Assembly: GCA_965369945.1 (NCBI GenBank)
Contig: CBDUST010000030.1
Span: 1 to 25,687 of the forward strand
Direction: 5' to 3'
DNA: 25,687 nt
Source of the DNA: JADFNO01 sp965369945
GTDB lineage: Bacteria > Planctomycetota > Phycisphaerae > Phycisphaerales > SM1A02
Shown here: positions 13,818-21,081 of the stretch, piece after piece
Layout of the letters: the number at the start of each line of letters is the position of its first letter
Position numbering within the stretch: the first letter of the stretch is position 1
Notes under the pieces: model-generated
Seen by the model: the letters and a program-made list of their open reading frames with translations, nothing else
The model's database searches: none
Told to the model about the DNA's origin: nothing
Made by a program: the position numbers and the translations under genes

Positions 13818-15017
13818 ATGACCACTGCAAGCACACCCTCATCGCTGCCGAAGACCGCCGCCGATCCGCTGCGATTGATCGACATTGATCACCTGCGGTT
13901 TTACGTCGGCAACGCCAAGCAGTCCGCGCAGTTTTATGCCCATACCTTCGGCTTCACGATCGATCAGGTCGCCGATCTGACCACGGGCAGCCGCGATGAG
14001 GCCAACTACCTGCTCACCCAGGGCAATATCCGCATCATCCTCACCAGCGGGCTCAACCACGACCACGAAGCCAACGAGCACGTCAAGCGCTATGGCGACG
14101 GCGTGCGATCCATCGCTTTCACCGTCGATGATGCTGAAGCGGCGTACAACCAAGCGATCAAGAACGGCGCGGACTCCGCCTTGGAACCTGTCACGTCTTC
14201 CGATAGCAGCGGCGCGATCACCAAGGCCTCCATCAAAACCTATGGCCGAGTCCTTCACACGTTCGTCTCCCGCAGCGGTGCGTACTCATTGGAGAACATT
14301 CGCAACGGCGCCCTGATCAGCCCCATCTTCGCCAAGGTCGAGAACTTTGCGCTCAACGAGTACAACAAAGCCAACCCATGCGGGCTGATGTACGTCGATC
14401 ACTGCGTCGGCAACGTCGAGCTGGGGAAGATGGACTATTGGGTCAGTTGGTACGAAAACGTGCTGGGCTTCAAGCTCTTCAAGCACTTCGATGATAAGGA
14501 CATCTCCACTGAATACTCCGCGCTGATGTCCAAGGTGATGGACTCAGGCTATGGCGTGATCAAATTCCCTATCAACGAGCCGGCCGAGGGGAAGCGCAAG
14601 AGCCAGATCCAGGAATATTTGGATTGGCACGACAACACGCCGGGCGTGCAGCACGTCGCCTTCCGCACGGACGATGAGTTGGAATCGGTAACCGAACTTC
14701 ATCGGCGTGGCGTGGATTTCCTATACGTGCCCAAGGAGTACTACGGCGATGTGTGGCAACGCGTGGATGCGATGCTGCGCGAGCACGGACACGATCCGGT
14801 CAAGGAGGATCACGATCGGATCAAGGAGCTGGGCATTCTCGTAGACGCGGATGATGAGGGGTACTTGTTGCAGCTCTTTACCAAGCCGTTGCAGGATCGC
14901 CCGACGCTGTTCTTTGAGATCATCTGCCGACGAGGGAGTCAGAGCTTCGGCAAGGGAAACTTCAAGGCGCTGTTTGAGAGTTTGGAGCACGAGCAAGCGC
15001 GGCGCGGAAATTTGTAG
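13818..15017 (+). CDS. hppD: 4-hydroxyphenylpyruvate dioxygenase
   Basis: A 399-residue Fe(II) dioxygenase that converts 4-hydroxyphenylpyruvate to homogentisate in tyrosine catabolism. It has two vicinal-oxygen-chelate domains. The C-terminal one carries the 2-His-1-Glu iron site: His195 in YVDHCVGNV, His279 in GVQHVAFRT and Glu367 in LFFEIICRRG. The C-terminal GSQSFGKGNFKALFESLE helix that closes the active site is intact. The start ATG follows a GAGGAGCGAG ribosome binding site. No homogentisate dioxygenase or other catabolic gene is nearby, so the product could also feed a quinone or pigment; that is inference. It converges on trpE. Confidence 0.95.
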   Translation: MTTASTPSSLPKTAADPLRLIDIDHLRFYVGNAKQSAQFYAHTFGFTIDQVADLTTGSRDEANYLLTQGNIRIILTSGLNHDHEANEHVKRYGDGVRSIAFTVDDAEAAYNQAIKNGADSALEPVTSSDSSGAITKASIKTYGRVLHTFVSRSGAYSLENIRNGALISPIFAKVENFALNEYNKANPCGLMYVDHCVGNVELGKMDYWVSWYENVLGFKLFKHFDDKDISTEYSALMSKVMDSGYGVIKFPINEPAEGKRKSQIQEYLDWHDNTPGVQHVAFRTDDELESVTELHRRGVDFLYVPKEYYGDVWQRVDAMLREHGHDPVKEDHDRIKELGILVDADDEGYLLQLFTKPLQDRPTLFFEIICRRGSQSFGKGNFKALFESLEHEQARRGNL

Positions 15018-15033
15018 ATTTAGCACTCCCCCA

Positions 15034-15218
15034 TTTAGCCGCGGGGCTTGCCCCGTGTCCTCCTGGCTGTGCGTGGCACCCGGCTGTCGGTCGCCGTTCG
15101 CGTGGTCACTGAAGTGACCACGCCTCGGCACTGACAGCGGAGCGAAGCGGAGTCGTCAGTGCGATCGTAAGTGGTCGTTCGGCACGCACGACTCGAAGAC
15201 TTGCTGTGCGTGGCACCC
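15034..15218. repeat. Composite of palindromic repeats between hppD and trpE
   Basis: It starts with an R1 copy (15034-15066, from TTTAGCCGCGGGGCTTGCCC). Then come CTGTGCGTGGCACCCGG (15067-15083), a perfect 11-bp-arm palindrome GCGTGGTCACT/AGTGACCACGC (15100-15110 and 15113-15123), an 8-bp-arm hairpin GCACTGAC/GTCAGTGC (15128-15135 and 15155-15162) and an R2 segment (15185-15218) ending GCTGTGCGTGGCACCC. R2 is repeated with R1 in reversed order at 17647-17725. No gene is visible. Confidence 0.75.
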
Positions 15219-15237
15219 GATCGAGTGACACCGTTCC

Positions 15238-16803
15238 TCAGCTACCGAAAGCGGATTCGGCGAGGTCGATCGCTCGGCCTAAGGCGGCTGCTTTGTTTAC
15301 GGTTTCTTCGAACTCGCGCTGGGGCACGGAATCAGCGACAATGCCGGCCCCGGCTTGAAGGTGTACGGTCCATTGTCCAAAACTTGTCGGCGTAGTCGGA
15401 ATCACCATCGTCCGCAGGGCTAAAGCGATATCCATATCACCGCCAAAGCTCACAGCGCCGATTCCGCCGGCATAGGGTCCACGGCGTGTCGGCTCGAGCT
15501 CATCAATGATCTGCATGGCCCGAACCTTGGGCGCACCGCTTACGGTGCCTACTGGAAGCGTTGCGCGCAGCGCATCCCATGCGTCAAGGTCGCTGCGCAG
15601 CGGGCCGGTGATCGTCGAACTCAGGTGCATTACGTGGCTGTAGCGCTCGACATCCATCACACGGTCCAAGGTGACCGCCCCGGCATCACAGACTCGTCCC
15701 AGATCGTTGCGACCCAAATCCACGAGCATGACGTGCTCAGCCCGTTCCTTCTCATCAGCAAGTAGCTCGCGCTCCAGGGCCAGGTCTTCATCCGGCGTCC
15801 GACCACGCCGTCGTGTCCCGGCCAGGGGGCGATTCGTGACCACCCCGCTATCGACTCGGCATAGGATTTCAGGACTCGCCCCAACCATGATGGAACCCGA
15901 CGCTTGCAGATAGATCATGTACGGGCTGGGATTGACGATGCGCAGCGCTCGGTATATCTCAAATGGATCAGCGGTGGTCTGTCGCTCGAAACGCTGGCTC
16001 AGCACGATCTGAAATGCGTCACCGGCCGCAATGTACTCCTTGCACTTGCATACGGCCGACTCGAACTGCTCGCGCGTAAAGTTGCCGGGCATCGGCGCAG
16101 CAGGGGACGCTCGGAGGTCCAGCTGAATCGCACCCGCCGGCAGCGGTGTACCGCTCGTCATCAGTCGGTGCGTAAATTCTTCGAGCTGATCGCATCCGGC
16201 GCGATAGGCGTCGTCCACCGATTGGTGTTCATCTATTACGACGTGACAGATTGCATAGAGGATCTTGTCCACGTGGTCGAACACCACCACTTGCCGATAC
16301 AGGCCAAAGTGCATATCGGGCAGCCGGCGATCGTCTTTGGGCGCGGCGGCGAACGGCAGCTTGTCCGGCTCGAGGTAGCGCACGGTGTCGTACCCGGCAT
16401 AGCCGACCCAGCCGCCGGCGAACGGTGCGATGGGCCGATGCCCAGTGGCTGAGTCCGGCGTCACGAGACGCCAGGATTCCGTGAGCCGCTTGGGCACAAC
16501 CAATGGGTCGGGCTCGGTGGTGGTCTGGGTATTGCCGCGAATATGATCGATCACGGTCACTTGGTGTTGGTGAGCCAATACTTCCACGACCGGCTGGGCC
16601 CCCAGGAATGAGTGGCGCCCGAGGGTGTTGCCGTTTTCGACCGATTCGAGCAGGAAACTCGGGGCTGTTCGTTCATCAGCGGCCACCAATCGGCGATAGG
16701 CCAGTACCGGCGTGAGATGATCGCTCATCACCCGGCTCACGAGCGGGATAAGATTGCCCTGCTCGGTGAGTCGGCGGAAAGATTGAATATCCATAGGGCT
16801 CAT
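15238..16803 (-). CDS. trpE: Anthranilate synthase component I
   Basis: A 521-residue chorismate-using enzyme that makes anthranilate with the glutaminase TrpG, the first committed step of tryptophan synthesis. The N-terminal allosteric region contains the feedback-inhibition motif L-L-E-S (51-54). The catalytic half contains GRNDLGRVCDAGAVTLDRVM, LPVGTVSGAPKVRAMQIIDE, R-R-G-P-Y-A-G-G-I-G and QAGAGIVADSVPQREFEET. The retained LLES and the anthranilate-type GTVSGAPK favour TrpE over PabB. No trpG is adjacent. The ATG at 16803 is used; a second ATG three codons in is possible. A TACACT lies 8 nt before the ATG. No attenuator leader peptide was found. Confidence 0.95.
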   Translation of the reverse strand: MSPMDIQSFRRLTEQGNLIPLVSRVMSDHLTPVLAYRRLVAADERTAPSFLLESVENGNTLGRHSFLGAQPVVEVLAHQHQVTVIDHIRGNTQTTTEPDPLVVPKRLTESWRLVTPDSATGHRPIAPFAGGWVGYAGYDTVRYLEPDKLPFAAAPKDDRRLPDMHFGLYRQVVVFDHVDKILYAICHVVIDEHQSVDDAYRAGCDQLEEFTHRLMTSGTPLPAGAIQLDLRASPAAPMPGNFTREQFESAVCKCKEYIAAGDAFQIVLSQRFERQTTADPFEIYRALRIVNPSPYMIYLQASGSIMVGASPEILCRVDSGVVTNRPLAGTRRRGRTPDEDLALERELLADEKERAEHVMLVDLGRNDLGRVCDAGAVTLDRVMDVERYSHVMHLSSTITGPLRSDLDAWDALRATLPVGTVSGAPKVRAMQIIDELEPTRRGPYAGGIGAVSFGGDMDIALALRTMVIPTTPTSFGQWTVHLQAGAGIVADSVPQREFEETVNKAAALGRAIDLAESAFGS

Positions 16804-16811
16804 GACGGATC

Positions 16812-16817
16812 AGTGTA
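16812..16817 (-). promoter_or_regulatory. Candidate -10 hexamer for trpE
   Basis: Minus-strand TACACT ends 8 nt before the trpE ATG, leaving little or no untranslated leader. The -35 is weak. The spacer to the divergent ATPase gene is only 85 nt. Confidence 0.35.
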
Positions 16818-16888
16818 CGTGTGCAGCGAACCGGGTATCTGCCGGTAGACACGGATCGGTGGAATCGGGCCTAGGCTTTGGAACCTCA

Positions 16889-17611
16889 ATGAATTCAGAA
16901 TCCCCAAGTTCAAACGGCCAGTCGATCGTCGCTGATCTCCGCAAGCTCAGCAAGACGTACTTCAAGCCGGACGGTACGCCGCTGGTCAAGGCGCTGCGTG
17001 AGGTTGATCTTCAGATCGAGACCGGGCAGTACATAGCGATCATGGGGGCCTCAGGCTCAGGCAAGAGCACCTTGATGAACATGCTCGGTTGCCTGGATCG
17101 ACCGACGACCGGCTCGTACCTGCTGGACGGGCGGGATGTTTCGGGCATGGACGATGATGAGCTGAGCCGGGTACGCCGAGAGAAGATCGGCTTCGTCTTC
17201 CAGGCTTTCAACCTGATCAGCCAACTCAACGCGATCGAGAATGTCGAGGTGCCGCTATTCTACGACGGTGTTCATCGCCGCGAGCGGAACCGCCGGGCCG
17301 CCGAACAACTCGAAGCGGTAGGTCTGGGCGATCGCCTGACACATCGGCCACCGGAGCTGTCCGGCGGCGAACAACAACGAGTCGCCATCGCCCGAGCGCT
17401 GATCAACGATCCGTCAATCATCATGGCGGACGAGCCGACCGGCAACCTCGATTCCAAGACGGGGGCAGCCATTTTGGGACTGTTGGGCGATCTTCACCAA
17501 CGCGGCATGACGATCATTGTGGTAACACACGATCTGCGTGTCGCTGATCAATGCCAGCGCATCATCAAACTGGCGGACGGCGAGATCGAAAGCGACACGC
17601 TTCAGGGGTAG
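16889..17611 (+). CDS. ABC transporter ATPase, LolD/MacB type
   Basis: A 240-residue ATPase that would drive a separate FtsX-like permease in lipoprotein release, peptide export or cell-envelope work. Walker A GASGSGKST (53-61), Q-loop Gln105 in FVFQAFNLI, signature LSGGEQQRVAIARAL (157-171), Walker B IIMADEP (177-183), D-loop GNLDSKTG and H-loop His214 are all present. The C-L-D-R-P-T-T-G-S and V-S-G-M-D-D-D-E-L segments place it in the LolD/MacB/FtsE group. The ATG at 16889 was chosen; the upstream frame overlaps the trpE promoter. No permease is adjacent, because ruvC follows after 173 nt of repeats, so the partner must lie elsewhere. Confidence 0.92.
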   Translation: MNSESPSSNGQSIVADLRKLSKTYFKPDGTPLVKALREVDLQIETGQYIAIMGASGSGKSTLMNMLGCLDRPTTGSYLLDGRDVSGMDDDELSRVRREKIGFVFQAFNLISQLNAIENVEVPLFYDGVHRRERNRRAAEQLEAVGLGDRLTHRPPELSGGEQQRVAIARALINDPSIIMADEPTGNLDSKTGAAILGLLGDLHQRGMTIIVVTHDLRVADQCQRIIKLADGEIESDTLQG

Positions 17612-17646
17612 CGCTCAACGATTGTGGGGTGCAGTTGGAAGCAGCA

Positions 17647-17725
17647 CACACGACTCGCGAACTCGCTGTGCGTGGCACCTGCGCCCCCTGTTATTTAGCC
17701 GCGGGGCTCGCCCCGCGCTCTTCTG
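17647..17725. repeat. R2 + R1 repeat pair upstream of ruvC
   Basis: R2 (17647-17680, ending CTCGCTGTGCGTGGCACC) is followed by R1 (17694-17725, TTTAGCCGCGGGGCTCGCCC and on to TTCTGG). The same two modules occur in the other order at 15034-15218. They fill the gap between the ATPase gene and ruvC. Confidence 0.75.
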
Positions 17726-17784
17726 GCGAACCGACGAGTCTTCTTCGACGCCTCAGCTGCGGTCAAACCGATATCACTTGACGT

Positions 17785-18285
17785 ATGCGGGTGCTGGGCA
17801 TCGATCCTGGATTGGGTCTCACAGGCTACGGCTGCCTTGAATTGGCCGAGGGTAAAGACGAGCCGCGCCTCATCGAGGCCGGGGTTCTGCGTCTCAAATC
17901 CAAAGCTCCGATGCCCTATCGACTCGCGCAATTGCACGAGGATCTCACCAGCGTTATCGAGCAACTTCAACCCGACTTGATGGTGGTCGAGCAATTGTTT
18001 TCCCACTATCGCCATGTCCGCACGTCCATCCTGATGGGTCACGCCCGCGGCGTCGTATTGTTGGCGGCTCAGCTAAAGGGCGTTGAACTAGACGAGCTTC
18101 TACCGACCGAGGTCAAGAAAGCGATCACCGGCCACGGCCACGCCAGCAAAATCCAGATGCAGCAGGCGATCATGGTCCAATGCGGTCTGTCGGAGCTTCC
18201 CAGTCCGCCGGACGTCGCCGACGCCATCGCAATCGCCCTGTGCGCCGCGCGGCGCTTGGCACTACCGCATGAGGTCGTCGGATGA
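17785..18285 (+). CDS. ruvC: Holliday junction endonuclease RuvC
   Basis: A 166-residue resolvase that cuts four-way DNA junctions in recombination repair. The four-acid RNase-H-like active site is complete: Asp7 (GIDPG), Glu69 (MVVEQLF), Asp143 and Asp146 (PDVADAIAIAL). The length equals the family norm. No ruvA or ruvB is in the window; instead ruvC heads a chain of membrane-lipid genes, the next one overlapping its stop as ATGA. A TATCAC lies 7 nt before the ATG and there is no ribosome binding site. Confidence 0.95.
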   Translation: MRVLGIDPGLGLTGYGCLELAEGKDEPRLIEAGVLRLKSKAPMPYRLAQLHEDLTSVIEQLQPDLMVVEQLFSHYRHVRTSILMGHARGVVLLAAQLKGVELDELLPTEVKKAITGHGHASKIQMQQAIMVQCGLSELPSPPDVADAIAIALCAARRLALPHEVVG

Positions 18286-18644
18286 CGAGCCCCGCTCCAA
18301 CGCCGTTGTTTTCTATCGCGTGTTTTGTGATCGCTTCCCTGCTCGGTGCTGTGGGCCAGTTTCTGTACAAATCGGGTGCGGACAAAGCGACCGACACGGT
18401 CTGGGGGTATCTACTGAATTGGCGCATCTTGGCTGGAGTCGTCAGCTATATCGCCGTCATGGTGCTTTTCGTCGCGGCGTTCAAGCGAGGCGGCGCCTTG
18501 ACGGTGCTGTATCCGATCTATGCCACGACGTTCATCTGGGCTGCGCTGATCGCGCTGGCCGCCTACGGGATTCCAATCAAGTTGGTGAACGTCGCAGGAA
18601 TGGCCCTACTGATCGTCGGCATGTACCTTATGGGTCGAACGTGA
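18282..18644 (+). CDS. Small EamA/DMT-superfamily membrane protein
   Basis: A 120-residue protein with four predicted transmembrane helices (about 9-27, 47-66, 74-93 and 98-117). The first helix carries S-L-L-G-A-V-G-Q-F-L-Y-K-S-G, similar to ArnE/ArnF and other half-size DMT proteins, and lacks the membrane-embedded Glu of EmrE-type drug pumps. Half-size proteins of this kind often flip lipid-linked substrates. Its start overlaps the ruvC stop by 4 nt, and the next gene starts inside its own stop as GTGA. Together with the lipid-synthesis genes downstream, this makes a lipid flippase role plausible but unproven. Confidence 0.82.
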   Translation: MTSPAPTPLFSIACFVIASLLGAVGQFLYKSGADKATDTVWGYLLNWRILAGVVSYIAVMVLFVAAFKRGGALTVLYPIYATTFIWAALIALAAYGIPIKLVNVAGMALLIVGMYLMGRT

Positions 18645-19327
18645 CGGATCCTTTGTCACATCGTCCAGGCGAACGACGCCCGATCGCAACGCGGGATCGG
18701 CGGGTCGCACAGCAACTTGCGACATGGCTAGCCCGACGACACGTCTCACCAAATCACATTTCGGTTCTTGGGATGATCGCAGGAATCACCGCCGGTGTCT
18801 GTCTCGCGGCAACTGCATACACACCCGCCGTGACGACCAGGGCAGCGTGGCTACTGGCGGCGTGTCTGGTTCAGGTGCGACTGCTGGCAAACATGTTTGA
18901 CGGCATGGTGGCGATTGAGAAAGACCGCCAGTCTCCGCTCGGTGAGCTTTACAACGAGATCCCGGATCGGGTCTCGGACGTCTTCATCTTGATCGGGCTG
19001 GGGTACGCGACGGGCGGCGATATCATGCTCGGCTACGTGGCGGCCTGTTTGGCAATCTTTGTGGCCTACGTCCGAGCCATGGGCGGCATGGCTGGAGCCG
19101 GTCAAGTCTTCTGCGGTCCCATGGCTAAACCGCAGCGCATGTTCGTTGTGACTGTCGTTGCACTGTACTGCGCGCTGACGCCTTCAAGTTGGCAACCAAC
19201 TCTCGCTGAAGGACCGGGCTGGGGCGTATCGGCCGCAGGGCTGGCCGTCATCATCCTCGGCTGTGCATTGACCACTGTTCGTCGGCTGCGACGCATCGGC
19301 AGGTCACTTGCGGAGTCGGTCCCATGA
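18641..19327 (+). CDS. CDP-alcohol phosphatidyltransferase family protein, YnbA-like
   Basis: A 228-residue integral membrane enzyme. The GTG at 18641 overlaps the upstream TGA (GTGA); the longer frame upstream is out-of-frame shadow of the previous gene. The family motif D-x2-D-G-x2-A-R-x8-G-x3-D-x3-D appears as N84-x2-D87-G88-x2-A91-I92 ... G101-x3-N105-x3-D109, so Asn replaces two of the four acids and Ile replaces the Arg. E. coli YnbA, as I recall it, also has the N-x2-D-G and L-N-E-x2-D pattern. About six hydrophobic segments follow. It would join an alcohol headgroup to a CDP-activated lipid; the acceptor is unknown. It overlaps cdsA by 4 nt. Confidence 0.85.
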   Translation: MTDPLSHRPGERRPIATRDRRVAQQLATWLARRHVSPNHISVLGMIAGITAGVCLAATAYTPAVTTRAAWLLAACLVQVRLLANMFDGMVAIEKDRQSPLGELYNEIPDRVSDVFILIGLGYATGGDIMLGYVAACLAIFVAYVRAMGGMAGAGQVFCGPMAKPQRMFVVTVVALYCALTPSSWQPTLAEGPGWGVSAAGLAVIILGCALTTVRRLRRIGRSLAESVP

Positions 19328-20328
19328 CCCATGAAACACGGGAGCGCCTCTTCGGCTACGCACACGCATTTGACGACCCGGTCACGGTAGGAATCATTGT
19401 CGGCGTGGTCGGGGCGCTGGTCGCCGCGGCGCCGCTCATGGTCATCGTGTTTCGTTTGCGCCACGTCGAGCAAGCGCAGCGCGACGAGCTGTGGAAGCGC
19501 TACCGTTCGTGGCTGGTCTTAGCCCCGTTGATGTTCGTGCCGGTGCTGATCGGCGCCGCCGCGACCATTGCCGCGATCGCCATCTTGAGCATCTTGTGCT
19601 ATCGCGAGTTCGCGCGCGCGACCGGGCTGTTTCGTGAAAAGGTGGTCAGCGCTACGGTGGTGATCGGCCTGGCGTTTATCACGTTCGCCGTGGCGGACCA
19701 TTGGTACGGCTTCTTCATGGCCTTGGGACCCCTCGGTGTCAGCGTCATCGCCGCCGCCGCGATCCTCGCCGATCGACCCAAGGGCTACATCCAGCGGGTC
19801 GCGCTGGGAACGTGGGGGTTCCTCTTGTTCGGCGTCGGCCTTGGTCATCTTGGGTATATGGCCAACGATGTTGACTACCGGCCGCTGATCCTGACCATTC
19901 TGCTGTGTGTTGAAGCGAACGATATCTTCGCCTATCTAGCCGGGAAATCGATCGGTCATCGCAAGCTCATCCCGAATACAAGTCCCAATAAAACGCTGGG
20001 CGGGGCACTGGGCGCAATCGTGCTAACCACCGCGCTGTACGCGCTGCTGGGACATTTCCTGTTTGGGGGGTCGGTGCTCGCCTCTCCGGTACACTTGGTG
20101 GGTCTTGGTTTGATAATGAGCGTGGCGGGCCAATTCGGCGACCTGATGCTCTCGTCGCTGAAACGCGACCTTGGCGTCAAGGACATCGGCGTCACGATCC
20201 CAGGCCACGGCGGGCTACTGGACCGCTTCGACAGCCTTATTCTCGTGGCCCCGGCCGTGTACCATTACGTGGGGTATTTCCAGGGCTTTGGGCTCGATCA
20301 GGAGATGCGGATCATCACTGGAGGCTAG
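19324..20328 (+). CDS. cdsA: Phosphatidate cytidylyltransferase, CdsA/YnbB-like
   Basis: A 334-residue polytopic membrane enzyme that makes CDP-diacylglycerol from CTP and phosphatidate. The full signature is present near the C-terminus: SLKRDLGVKDIGVTIPGHGG followed by LLDRFDSL (residues 278-305). An additional motif, E-A-N-D-I-F-A-Y-L-A-G-K-S-I-G (about 198-212), is typical of the family. About eight hydrophobic segments are visible. The start overlaps the preceding stop as ATGA, and plsC starts 3 nt after its stop. The gene order with a YnbA-like enzyme recalls the E. coli ynbAB pair. It could be a second, dedicated copy rather than the main cdsA. Confidence 0.92.
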   Translation: MTHETRERLFGYAHAFDDPVTVGIIVGVVGALVAAAPLMVIVFRLRHVEQAQRDELWKRYRSWLVLAPLMFVPVLIGAAATIAAIAILSILCYREFARATGLFREKVVSATVVIGLAFITFAVADHWYGFFMALGPLGVSVIAAAAILADRPKGYIQRVALGTWGFLLFGVGLGHLGYMANDVDYRPLILTILLCVEANDIFAYLAGKSIGHRKLIPNTSPNKTLGGALGAIVLTTALYALLGHFLFGGSVLASPVHLVGLGLIMSVAGQFGDLMLSSLKRDLGVKDIGVTIPGHGGLLDRFDSLILVAPAVYHYVGYFQGFGLDQEMRIITGG

Positions 20329-20331
20329 CGA

Positions 20332-21081
20332 ATGGACCAGTGGCGGCTTGAGCCGGCGCGCGACCTGGGACTCCCCACCGGTCAGCGACTTCGCAGCCTT
20401 CAGCGCGAAAGCGGGTTGATCGAAACGCTGGCAAGATTCGGCTGGTGGTCGACTGTTCGCACCTATCTCACCTTGGCCCATCGGCTCTCGATTACCGGTC
20501 GGGAACATATCCCCACCGCGCCGCCGTTCGTCTTGGTAGCCAATCACAACAGTCATCTCGATACGCTTGTACTTGCGGCATCGATGCGGCGGCTCCTTTG
20601 GGATCGCGTGTTTCCTATCGCTGCCGGTGATACGTTCTTCGAGACGCCGATCGTGGCGGCGTTCGCGGCCGGGCTGCTCAACGCACTTCCCATGTGGCGA
20701 CGCAACTGCGGTTCGCACGCCCTGCGGGAACTTCGCCAGCGACTGACAAGCCAACCGTGCGCATACATTCTCTTCCCGGAGGGCACCCGCAGCCGCACTG
20801 GGCAGATGAGCCGTTTCCGACCCGGCCTTGGGATGGTCGTCGCAGAATCGCCCGTGCCGGTGGTGCCCGCATTTGTAAGCGGGACATTCGCCGCTCTCCC
20901 TCCAGACCGAAAGCTACCCCGGCCGAAGAAGATCAATGTCATCATCGGTGAAGCGTTAGATTTCTCTAAGGTCCCCAATACACGCCAGGGGTGGAACATC
21001 GTCGCCCAAGAAGCCGAGGCTGCCGTAACCAACCTTTCGCGTGGGATCACTCATCCACCGGAGAAGCCCGACGCAGGATGA
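20332..21081 (+). CDS. plsC: PlsC-family 1-acyl-glycerol-3-phosphate acyltransferase
   Basis: A 249-residue acyltransferase. The catalytic H-x4-D is His72-Asp77 in VANHNSHLDT. The substrate-binding F-P-E-G-T-R-S is at 148-154, and V-P-V-V-P-A-F-V-S-G is the fourth block. It would acylate lysophosphatidate or a related lysolipid at the inner membrane, giving the substrate of the CdsA-like enzyme encoded just upstream. It is the last gene of the operon and its end overlaps the convergent lipoprotein gene by 35 nt. The acyl donor and the exact acceptor are not readable. Confidence 0.9.
   Translation: MDQWRLEPARDLGLPTGQRLRSLQRESGLIETLARFGWWSTVRTYLTLAHRLSITGREHIPTAPPFVLVANHNSHLDTLVLAASMRRLLWDRVFPIAAGDTFFETPIVAAFAAGLLNALPMWRRNCGSHALRELRQRLTSQPCAYILFPEGTRSRTGQMSRFRPGLGMVVAESPVPVVPAFVSGTFAALPPDRKLPRPKKINVIIGEALDFSKVPNTRQGWNIVAQEAEAAVTNLSRGITHPPEKPDAG

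Noticed and set aside
18269..18640. Upstream extension of the CDP-alcohol phosphotransferase frame
   Set aside because: It coincides with the EamA-like gene in another frame; the GTG at 18641 gives a family-sized protein with a normal N-terminus.
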